DNA of 64,000 bases from Sinohyriopsis cumingii. Taxonomy: Eukaryota; Mollusca; Bivalvia; Unionida; Unionidae. Below are positions 56,456-64,000 of this stretch, piece after piece (the stretch's first letter is position 1; each line of letters opens with the position of its first letter). The stretch lies in contig CM068841.1 of the NCBI GenBank assembly GCA_028554795.2, forward strand, positions 27,397,721-27,461,720. The letters run 5' to 3'. The notes under the pieces are model-generated. The model worked only from the letters and a program-made list of their open reading frames with translations. It was not told where the DNA came from and ran no database searches. The position numbers and the translations under genes were made by a program.

Positions 56456-56897
56456 GTCGCAATGCAGTCTCAAGCTTGTACATCGTTCCTTTTATATGTC
56501 TTGTTTTGGAAGGTACCTTCTCTAAGGTGCCGTCATCATTGTACCGTAATGTCATGGGTGGAAAGGCCATAGAAAGGTAAGGGCAGTGCGGAGACCATCG
56601 AGTATGTTCCAGAATAGCTGAATCTTTATAGATGCATAGATCCATTCGTAACTTCAGTCCGCAAGCGAAACACTGTACTTCGTATCCCAATCCTGACTCA
56701 GGTCCCAAGTAGACAAATCCTGTTCTAGCTAAAACATGCGAAGAAGGTAATCCTTTCCTATCCGTAGGCCATTTTTGAAACGTGTCCAACCGACGGATAC
56801 AATCACAATAGTCAGGTAAGAAGACCGGAAAATGGTAGGGTTTGAACTTGGAGTTCTCATTGGATTTCTCACTCGATTCTTGCTGTGGCGAAGTCAT
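56448..56897 (-). CDS. BIR-domain (IAP-like) protein 2
   Basis: 149 residues. After an acidic/Ser-rich start comes a BIR domain: IRRLDTFQKWPTDRKGLPSS, LARTGFVYLGPESGLGYEVQ, CFACG...EHTRWSPHC, with the zinc ligands present. The tail (TLRYNDDGTLEKVPSKTRHI) is outside the domain. No RING is visible. It differs clearly from BIR 1, so the two are not a recent duplicate. A TATA box at 56931 precedes it. Confidence 0.8.
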   Translation of the reverse strand: MTSPQQESSEKSNENSKFKPYHFPVFLPDYCDCIRRLDTFQKWPTDRKGLPSSHVLARTGFVYLGPESGLGYEVQCFACGLKLRMDLCIYKDSAILEHTRWSPHCPYLSMAFPPMTLRYNDDGTLEKVPSKTRHIKGTMYKLETALRLV

Positions 56898-56919
56898 CCT
56901 TCTGGTGGTGGCTATCCTC

Positions 56920-59900
56920 TTACAACCAATGTTTTATACCGACGTGTCCATACGGTAAGGTGAAATGATTGGGAAGTCGCACTCGCTTCTGGTACACGAT
57001 TTGATAGACTTTTTCCAAGGGTCGACTGACAGTGTGATGAGTGGGTAAACGTACAATCTTGTTGGGTTGATAGGTGGTCACTTTAAAGTGTTCATCTTCT
57101 CCAGACTGCAAGGCTTCTTTCAATACGCCAAAGTTGACCACTTGACTGGTACGATAATTCAGAGTCAATCCTTTCACTTTGCACTCCCTGTGTACTTCTC
57201 TTTGTGGGTCCCGGTGTTGGTAGCCGTAATGTTTAGGACCGCCACTCGCGAAACTTAGAATCTTGTCGTCGGGGTGCTCGTCTGTCCAGGCTCCTAAACG
57301 GTCTCCTTCGATGTCAGGGTGCTGTTGACTCAGATGATGGATGTAAATGCAACTGTCCGTGTCAAAGTACAGGACACGTTCCCCTAACAGTTCTAAAGCT
57401 TCGTACAATTCTAAGCGAGCATGGGCTGTCACGTAAGCCGCAATGATGACATTTCCAAAGGGGTCGTCTTGTACAAAGTCCAGATCTTCTTCGTAATTGA
57501 CCAAGATCAAATTCTCGCGAACGACGTCCACGTGTTTCATGAATTTGGTTTTGTCATGAATCATCCGGAAGTAGCGGGAAGGTTCGGTCAAATATTTCGT
57601 CTTGGGTAAACACGGTCGTTGTGCCATTTTGCCCCACAAGCAATTTAACATCACTTTGGCAAACGATCGCCTGCCTTCGTTTTTCTCGATGTGATCTAAA
57701 GTGATGCCTTCTTGTGACCAGTATTTCTCTTTGAATTTAATTTGGTCTTCGGCAGTGTGACACCAGGACGGATAGCCACTGGCTTCTTGCTTTAGTTTCA
57801 GAAAGGCATCCACGTAGTCAGTGAAAATGCCTTTCTGCGTGGGGTCACCCTTGTGGTATTGTTGTGTCTTGGGAAAGTGGCAAATTTCGTACACTTCTAA
57901 CAGTTGGTATCCCATGTCCAAAGCTTTGAACAATTCTACGCTGACCCAGGTTCCCGTCAAGGTCCGTTCTTCCTGGGTGTGCTGACAAGATTGGTATTGG
58001 TTGCACGTTTCTGCACAAGTACGGCACAAAGGAAACATCAGTTTGCCTTGGCAATAGTGAGGTAAGACGGGATGGTACAAGTCCGTGGGAGGCAAAACAT
58101 TACACTTGATCAGACCTTCGTATTGTCGAATGTTTTTCAGGTCGATGTGTTTCGTCAACAATTGCGGGTGCCCTGCAGGAAAGCGACAATATTTGCACAC
58201 GTAGGGATACAGCGAACATACTTCCAAGTATTTCATTTCTTCTCCTTTCTCTTCGTCGGCTTGGTACAGCAAACATGTGGCATTGGTCCTTCCTCCGTAC
58301 AAACTATCCCTCGGGTTCAGCGGGTCCATAAACTGGTAACTTTCCACGACACGTTTAAACTCGGGATCGGTTTTCAAACGGTGATCGTATTCGTGTTCCC
58401 AAGGTTCCACCACTTGGTATCCTTGCTGTTCTAACTTTAGGCGTCGCTGACAAGTGGCCTGGTACAAATCTTCCATGGTTCGTTGTAAAAAGTGATTTTT
58501 AGTGTCACGGTCAGGGTAACAGACGGGACATCCGTGAAATAAGCAACCGTTAAATTCGTACACGATCTTGGGGTTTTCTAAGTCCCAGCCATCGACTGAA
58601 TGCGTTCCGATGGCCTTCTCGCCCCCTCCGTTGCGGGCATGCTGAATCCACTTGTCTTCTTTGTCACACAAGTAATGTAACCAGCGTCGGGCTTTGACCG
58701 AGTATTGACGTTTGACATAGTTGGTCGTTTGAGGACTGATGACAGCCACGGTGTTTTCAGGCATGAATCGTTGCCGGTACACTAAGGAACACGCTTTGGC
58801 AATGGTGCAAGCTTCTTTCAAAGGATCGACCCCTCCGTGTTCCATGAACAGTTCTCGAAATTTTCCACAGCAACGCCGTAAAATGTCCACGTCGGAACGA
58901 CAATACTTTAGCATTTCTTCCTGGAAGTCGAAAGGGTCTGAGGCGTGAGCTTGGTACCAAGCGTAGAAAGCTTCTCGTTGTTCGGTACGCATGTTGTCGG
59001 GGTCGTAGTCTTTAGCCTCAGGCAAATGGGGTAGAACGACGTGTTCATTGGCTTCCGTATTGAAAAAGTGTGGAAAGTACCCTTTAGCCATTTCTGTCAT
59101 TCCAAACGTTTTACGCATTCGACTCAAAGGCATGGCCAAGTAACTCATGGAATCTTTAAACTGTACTTGTCCCACTTGCATGAAAATGATTTTGGCTCCG
59201 TTCAAAGTGACTTTAGGACGTTCGGTGCCATGTTCCGTATAGTACCTCAAAAGAAACTGTCCATCGTATCCGGAGAAATTGTGAGCCATCACCGTGGCAT
59301 GGCGATGACAATCTCCGTAACGTTCGATGTCCTCTTGGCTCCACGTCTTGTCGATGGGGTCTAAGACCCATCGGGCGAAATCGGCTAGCGTGTTCGGTCC
59401 TCGAAAGATTTTTTCACGCCCTCCGGGAAGTTTGCTGCAGTGAGGGCAATTACTGTAAATAGGTTCTTGAATGCACTTTTCTCACGCTCGATGAGCTACG
59501 CAGAAATTAGGAGTGTGAATGCCGGTCTCTTGCATGCATTCGAAATCGAACAAGATGAAATTGCCTTTTTTATTCTTGTGACCGTCCTCTTTCTCTTTTG
59601 GGGGTTGGTATTTTTGCATGTAGCATTGGTGTTCCAAGTCCACGATGTGGTGACAAATGTGACATTTTTTCTTTCCTGAACATACGTGTGCCTTGGCATT
59701 ATTGGTACGTATGCCTTGGCCACACGTAGGGCACAATCTCAGGAGTGGACAAGCACATTTCTTCTGTGAACCTTGCGTCTTCAAATCTTGTTGGTAACAG
59801 GCAGGGGTGACAAACGTGCGCAGACAAGTTGAAAAATGCACTGCTTCTTGTCCTTCGCTCAGACAGGGTGAAGAGGCCAAACATCCTGAGCATTTCGATC

Positions 59901-60591
59901 CACAATGCTTGTGTTGCTCTCGATTGTTATAGCCATAGTCACATTTCTCAGAGTAATAGCTGTATCCCAGGAATGCAGTGATACTGGTAATGGTATCGAA
60001 ATGGTGATCGTGATAATAGACGTGAATGTATTTTCCATCGTCAAAGTCTTTCCCTCGAAACAACAGAGGCCCACGCATTTCTTGAGGGTGCACTTTCAAG
60101 GTGTAGCGTGGAGCTAAAATATCTTGCAATGTTTGCATTTCAGGAATGCCGCAGGGTGTGTCTGTGGACAGGCCAGCTTGTTGTAAGAGGAGTTCTGCTT
60201 CACTTCGTTGTTTGGTTCGGTCCGATTTTTGAATAGTTTTCCAGGCTCTTTTCCATTCTGCCGTGTCGTTTTTGTTGGCATAGGTTCTGCCCACCACGAT
60301 AGCCCTGGCTAAACACATCTGGTCTTGAGGGTTGTGAATTTGGGCGAGGCTCTTTTTGGTGATGCGAAGCTCGTTCACCAATAACACCTTATTGCGTTGT
60401 CCGGTCCCTTGAGGAGGTGAAACGTGGGTCATGTCCAGTGTGGCTTTTCCATCGGTGATGTTAAACTGGTCATTGGCTTGTTGTACGTGTTGAATCTTGT
60501 CCATTACTTTAGAAGCAGTCAATTCTGTAGGGGTGCTAAACTCGATCCAAACAGGGGATTTCAAGCCGTCGTGTTGTATGGAAAGTCTCAA
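56920..60591 (-). pseudogene. Protein-primed family-B DNA polymerase, broken
   Basis: Order along the minus strand: an N-terminal region with zinc-binding clusters (CGSKCSGC, CPTCGQG, CHICHH), then exonuclease motif I (FILFDFECM), motif II (HNFSGYDGQF), motif III (YCRSDVDIL), a TPR-type insertion region, and the palm with SLYPYVCKY, KVMLNCLWGK and YFDTDS. This matches Polinton/adintovirus PolB, which replicates the linear element from a protein primer. Total length about 1,200 codons is normal. About one or two breaks. Confidence 0.9.
56931..56940 (-). promoter_or_regulatory. TATA box of BIR gene 2
   Basis: Minus strand GGTATAAAAC, 34 bases upstream of the ATG at 56897. It lies inside the 3' end of the polymerase gene. 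Confidence 0.65.
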
Positions 60592-60615
60592 GCGATCGTC
60601 TTCTTTGGGTTGACA

Positions 60616-60882
60616 TTATCGCTTGAGTGTGGTAAGCAAAGAATCCCACACCCCGGTGATGAACCCTTCTGCTTTCTCTAAGGGTACGTCGGCCTTGAAA
60701 TCTTTAAACTTCACCGTGTATTTGTAAGCTGTCGTTCTAAATTTTCTAGAGGAGCGCTTTTCCGTCTCTTGAATGGAACAGTATTTTTCAGATTTAACTA
60801 AGGGTAGTGAACGTTGTTTAGAGGGTTTGGATTCTGGTTCACTCATGTCCTCTTCAAAATCACTGGCATGAATTTGTGCCAA
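60616..60882 (-). CDS. Small protein or leader of the polymerase gene
   Basis: An 88-residue frame (MAQIHASDFEEDMSEPESKP start) with an acidic/Ser head and a folded-looking tail (YTVKFKDFKADVPLEKAEGF). It directly precedes the polymerase frame by 25 bases. Homologous PolB genes often have an N-terminal extension, so it may be that part rather than a separate gene. Confidence 0.45.
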   Translation of the reverse strand: MAQIHASDFEEDMSEPESKPSKQRSLPLVKSEKYCSIQETEKRSSRKFRTTAYKYTVKFKDFKADVPLEKAEGFITGVWDSLLTTLKR

Positions 60883-61040
60883 GACTTCAGCCCTGGTACG
60901 AGGCGATAGATCACGTTTCTAACTCTTACTTTCTTCTTCTTTCTTCTCATATGAATTGGATCGTTTCATCTTGAGTGTAAAATGTCAAATGACTGAAGTT
61001 TAAACACCATGGGTTACTTTATAGTCATGGCAGACCAGCG

Positions 61041-61050
61041 TATATAAAGG
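61041..61050 (+). promoter_or_regulatory. TATA box of the zinc-knuckle gene
   Basis: TATATAAAGG on the plus strand, about 62 bases before the ATG at 61103. The 150-bp gap between the polymerase gene (minus) and this gene (plus) is probably a divergent promoter. Confidence 0.65.
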
Positions 61051-61102
61051 GTATGTGTCTTGTCCTTTCACTATTCATTTCACTCTCTAACCGAGCACAA
61101 CG

Positions 61103-61513
61103 ATGGAAGAGACTACCGAAATCGAACGTTTCATCAGAGCTTTGCGAGGGGTCATTAGAAAATTTTCTTCAGACCAGCCGACGGACTACTCTCCTTCCTT
61201 GCGAGATAAAAGTGAAGATACTTGCTATATCTGTCAAAAGAAAGGGCATTGGTCTTTAGAGTGTCCAGACCGTCAAAAAAGAAAAAAAGGGGCTAGAAAA
61301 GACAAAAGTCAAGATACCTGTTATCACTGTCAAGAAAATGGACATTGGTCTCCAGATTGCCCAAAAAAGAAACAAGAGGAGCCAGAAGAAACGAGGGATT
61401 CTTCAGAGGAAGAAGAAGAGGAGGAAGAAAACAGCCAGGTGAAGAAAAAGAAACAGGAGAAAAAAAAAGAAGAAGGGAAGATAGTGAAGAGGAAGAGGAG
61501 GAAAAGACTGTGA
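61103..61513 (+). CDS. Double CCHC zinc-knuckle protein
   Basis: 136 residues. Two retroviral-type knuckles, CYICQKKGHWSLEC and CYHCQENGHWSPDC (C-x2-C-x4-H-x4-C), are joined by a basic linker. A long Glu run and a Lys/Arg-rich end follow (IVKRKRRKRL, nuclear-localisation-like). Single-stranded nucleic-acid binding is the family property; a role in replication or packaging is inferred. An AATAAA at 61634-61639 gives it a normal polyadenylation signal, unlike the neighbouring units that end in stem-loops. Confidence 0.75.
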   Translation: MEETTEIERFIRALRGVIRKFSSDQPTDYSPSLRDKSEDTCYICQKKGHWSLECPDRQKRKKGARKDKSQDTCYHCQENGHWSPDCPKKKQEEPEETRDSSEEEEEEEENSQVKKKKQEKKKEEGKIVKRKRRKRL

Positions 61514-61787
61514 CGGTGAAGAAATTGAAAAAACAGAGAGACTAATCAATGAGACAGAAGAAGTGTATAAACTTTTTAAAGTGTTCTGTTGCGAATTGTG
61601 AATTGTGAATTGGATTGTAAATATTTATAAAAGAATAAATTAGGTATAAAAAGGTAAGTGTCTTTTGGGTTTGATTTTAAAATAAGAACGTACACTCACA
61701 CATTCATACACACGTACTATAGGGGTAAAATGTTTTTTTTTTTTTTAGTTATTGGCTATTGAAAGACTCTTTTCGAGAGACGTGGGT

Positions 61788-61803
61788 GGCCCTGAAAAGG
61801 GCC
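61788..61803 (-). terminator. Histone-type 3' stem-loop 3
   Basis: Minus strand AAAA then GGCCCTTTTCAGGGCC then ACCCA: 6-bp stem, TTTC loop, histone-like flanks. About 14 nt downstream is CTCTCGAAAAGAG, whose AAAAGAG can pair with the CUCUUUU core of U7 snRNA. It ends the minus-strand unit that starts near 62430. Confidence 0.85.
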
Positions 61804-61919
61804 TTTTTTTGGTGTAAGGGTGAGTTTAAGCAATCAACTTTAACTGCCTTAAGCCTTTGCCACGGCCAAGGCCTACTTATGGACTGCGTACTGTTGATGA
61901 TGATGATTTGGTTGAAATC

Positions 61920-62401
61920 ACTAAGGGAGGCACGGTAGGCTTAGTCACAGGGTTGGAGTGTTTAGCTCGGGAAGGTCGTATTCTCTTCGGTCGTGATAAA
62001 GAAGTCTGATACATTTGTTTCAGACTTCTTAACTCCACTAAAATGTCTAACAGTACCGTGAGCGTTTGATTTTCACACCCTTATTTCTTTGCTACTGCTA
62101 CTTCTTCTTCTTGTTTTTTTTTCTTACCTCTTCTTCTTGCTGCTGTTGCTGTAGGAGAAAAGCTTGTTCCGCTTCCTTTTGCTGTTGTATAAATTTCTCC
62201 AATTCTTCTTTCTGCCTCTGTCTAAAATTCTCCACGTGCGGTAATGAAGGAGAAGGTGGCGATAGTTCCAAGAACAAATTCTTGCGAGGTAAGAAAATCC
62301 AGAAAATCCCAATTCACCTCTTCTGAAAGTAAGTCCGAGTTCCCTTGGGTGGTCTCCACTGCTGGTGCACCCCAATTGATCGTTTTCTGAGTTTCCGTCA
62401 T
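61920..62401 (-). pseudogene. Right-end minus-strand gene of the element, unknown function, broken
   Basis: Starts at the ATG at 62401 (MTETQKTINWGAPAVETTQG), then DLLSEEVNWDFLDFLTSQEF. Further on is a Gln/Glu-rich helical stretch (ENFRQRQKEELEKFIQQQKE) and Lys-rich sequence. Its TATA-like CTATATAGA is at 62449-62457, and its 3' end is the histone-type stem-loop at 61788. No known domain; the acidic aromatic start resembles transactivation-type peptides (weak inference). Broken. Confidence 0.45.
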
Positions 62402-62439
62402 GTTGAATAACTGTCGCATAGATTGACTGCACACAGGCG

Positions 62440-62610
62440 CTAGCGAATCTATATAGACCACGTGACGTCACAGACCGCTCTCTTCCGATTGGATGCGGGC
62501 TGACTGAATTTTGTAACGCGTGTTTGGATTGGTCAATGAACTCAATCCTTCCTCTACCTATAAATAAGCGCAGTTCACTGCATTGATTCACCTGTTCTCG
62601 GCGCCTCAAG
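62440..62610. promoter_or_regulatory. Divergent promoter with CRE, CCAAT and TATA motifs
   Basis: From left: TATA-like for the minus unit (62449-62457), overlapping E-box CACGTG and perfect CRE TGACGTCA (62459-62470), two inverted CCAAT boxes (CGATTGG 62486-62492, GGATTGGTCAAT 62525-62536), and TATAAATA for the plus unit (62559-62566). This motif set and spacing is typical of divergent histone gene pairs in animals. Confidence 0.75.
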
Positions 62611-62841
62611 ATGTGGACCACAGTCGAATCATCAACCCTTGTTTCTTCGATGATGTTCAGGACGGACATACTAATGTATGTCCGATCCAAGTGGACAGTT
62701 GTCGACAGGTCAGACAGCAGTCTGTGGATACGTAGAATCTATGTAGAACGTCAAGGATGCCTCCAGAGGACTCTGATTTATGGCCGTGCAGTAAGACGCA
62801 GCTTGAGGACAAGAAGATGCCACAGATGCCCTTTATGTTAA
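62611..62841 (+). CDS. Right-end plus-strand small basic protein
   Basis: 76 residues (MWTTVESSTLVSSMMFRTDI start; Arg/Cys-rich end RTRRCHRCPLC). It is 45 bases downstream of the TATA box and is followed after 24 bases by a histone-type stem-loop. It is not a histone. No family recognised; the C-terminal CxxC plus Arg suggests nucleic-acid contact (weak). The DNA contains two hairpins (62667-62686 and 62826-62847), so part of the region may act as RNA rather than protein. Confidence 0.4.
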   Translation: MWTTVESSTLVSSMMFRTDILMYVRSKWTVVDRSDSSLWIRRIYVERQGCLQRTLIYGRAVRRSLRTRRCHRCPLC

Positions 62842-62864
62842 GGGCATATTAACATAAATCCAAA

Positions 62865-62879
62865 GGCCCTTTTCAGGCC
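62865..62879 (+). terminator. Histone-type 3' stem-loop 4 (slightly worn)
   Basis: Plus strand CAAA then GGCCCTTTTCAGGCC then ACTCC; the stem has one unpaired C. The downstream element CTCTCGAAAAGAG is present and identical to that of stem-loop 3, which lies in the opposite orientation. Confidence 0.75.
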
Positions 62880-62964
62880 ACTCCAATCTCTCGAAAAGAG
62901 ATATACTTTCAATTGCCTACCCTATTTTTTATTTTTATTTTTTTTATTTTTTTTTAAAAAAAAA

Positions 62965-63245
62965 TCCCTTGTTAATTTCCCCTTGTCCCTATACAGGCCC
63001 ACGATTTATTCCCATTGTCCCTATACAGGCCCACAATTTATTCCCATGTTAATTCCCCTTGTCGCTATACAGGCCCACAATTTATCCCCATGTTAATTCC
63101 CCTTGTAGCTATACAGGCCCACAATTTATTCCCATGTTAATTCCCCTTGTCGCTATACAGCCCACGATTTTTCTCCATGTTAATTTTCCATTGTCGCTAT
63201 ACAGGCCCAAGGGGTATTTTAATGCTAATTCCCATTGTCGCCAAA
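62965..63245. repeat. Minisatellite at the right end of the element
   Basis: About six units of 30-48 bp with the core CTATACAGGCCCACAATTTA and CCCATGTTAATTCCCCTTG. Units diverge increasingly to the right. It probably marks or lies just inside the element terminus; no matching copy was found at the left end. Confidence 0.85.
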
Positions 63246-64000
63246 TCGCCCCACTTAACTACTGTTGTGTATTTAAGTCGTGATGCTATGTTCCTACGGC
63301 AAGGTCGTTTGGTATTCCCCGAACCATTGGAATGCCCACCAATCCATGCTTTGTTTACCATGTTATGTATATTTAATTTATATTATATGTTGGGTTTTGT
63401 CCATGGTTATATGCTATGTATATTTGATTTGTTTTGTGTAAGTGACCTTTGTCCATGAGGGTAGCAGTTGTGCCTACCTGGCTATAGTCTTTTTATATAA
63501 ACAAATTATTACATAGCTAATTCTTGTATATAATCATTATTATTTGGAGGGAAACACGTTGACATATGTTGGGTTCAAAGTCTAGTTTTATTCTTCATAA
63601 ATTAAGAATGTTCTAAAAGCAAGTTGTCTGCGAATCTAAGGAGAAAATGACTCTCATCCTGGTTCTGTAAATGTGCATTAAATTTTTGTATAAATGTTGT
63701 TTACTTCAGTATTACTCGGTCCATATCTTAACATCAGTCTTAGATTAATCAATTTAAATTGTGTTTTTGTTATATGTGAAAGGATTTTTTAAATTATTTG
63801 TTATAATTACAAAGTATTCAGTAATAAGTTTGGACTAAATCATTGTTTTGGCATTATTGTTAATTATATTTAAGGACATTTGGGATTATAAGTAGTGTAG
63901 TGGGATACTTTACAGACAATTGGTAAATACATTACCGACCCCCCCCCCCCTTGGGAAAGTTTAGGGACACGACTTTTTAGATCACCCTGGGAACATTTAC
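63246..64000. other. AT-rich flank, no gene seen
   Basis: Presumed host sequence beyond the element. Short frames only, and a C10 run near 63940. Confidence 0.4.

Larger units (their letters stand above)
43600..63250 (-). mobile_element. Polinton / adintovirus-type element, broken
   Basis: A 19.6-kb block, visibly richer in GC than its surroundings, holding protease, hexon-type capsid, penton, packaging ATPase, integrase and protein-primed PolB. This set defines the Polinton/Maverick and adintovirus group. All core genes are on the minus strand; two small genes at the right end are on the plus strand. The edges are approximate: left between the NLR stop codon and 43.67 kb, right in the 46-bp minisatellite. 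Long terminal inverted repeats and a target duplication were not found. It is fairly young (several long frames are still open) but carries about ten breaks. Confidence 0.9.

Noticed and set aside
44474-61513. Splicing within the Polinton-type element
   Set aside because: Some GGTAAGT-like words occur (for example 61653) but no convincing donor-acceptor pairs that fit the genes were seen.
62440-62880. A real histone gene, suggested by promoter and stem-loop
   Set aside because: No frame on either strand resembles H1, H2A, H2B, H3 or H4.
62965-63245. CRISPR-like array
   Set aside because: Units are contiguous diverging copies without unique spacers, and the genome is animal.

Overview
The window is animal nuclear DNA, most likely from a marine invertebrate and plausibly a mollusc. 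Reasons: an intron-bearing innate-immunity receptor gene, two tRNA-derived SINE families, LINE, hAT, Mutator-like and gypsy elements, many CA/TA microsatellites, and two separate virus-like DNA elements. No bacterial features are present. The species cannot be fixed from sequence alone.

Layout. 0-2.1 kb: a TG-bearing minisatellite, a SINE and a microsatellite. 2.1-4.3 kb: a worn DDE integrase with a LINE remnant lying against it. 4.3-13.8 kb: a very old virus-like element, mostly on the minus strand, with two HNH-type nucleases, an SF1 helicase, a probable family-B polymerase, a capsid-like protein and a phage-like fibre protein. 14.4-15.4 kb: a RecQ-like helicase remnant. 15.6-18.6 kb: a 5'-truncated gypsy retrotransposon with its 3' LTR. 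20.6-22 kb: a DUF6589-type coding remnant. 24.86-25.52 kb: two phase-matched minus-strand exons, apparently the end of a host gene. 25.7-27.95 kb: a tRNA-Leu-like SINE split by a hAT transposon that itself holds a foldback element. 29.3-33.9 kb: two long direct repeats bracketing a Mutator-like transposase and a His-Me finger nuclease remnant. 35.8 kb: a perfect 70-bp palindrome.

36.4-43.3 kb holds a complete-looking host gene: TATA box, a short first coding exon, a CARD exon, and a large NACHT-LRR exon. The three exons join in frame to 1,033 residues, giving a NOD-like receptor.

43.6-63.25 kb is a much younger, visibly GC-richer Polinton/adintovirus-type element. Most genes are on the minus strand: small accessory genes, adenain-like protease, hexon-type major capsid protein, core peptides, penton, two-TM protein, chromodomain integrase, packaging ATPase, two BIR (IAP) proteins and protein-primed PolB. 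A zinc-knuckle gene and a small basic gene run on the plus strand at the right end. It looks largely complete but carries about ten breaks, and is treated here as a fossil.

The most unusual signal is that four end-proximal transcription units of this element finish in sequences that look like metazoan histone-mRNA 3' ends: a 6-bp stem with a TTTC loop, an ACCCA-type flank, and a U7-pairing-like purine block about 14 nt downstream. At the right end two such units diverge from a shared promoter with CRE, CCAAT and TATA motifs, the layout of a histone gene pair. No histone coding sequence is visible. The inference is that the element copied the host's S-phase 3'-processing signal for its early or accessory genes.
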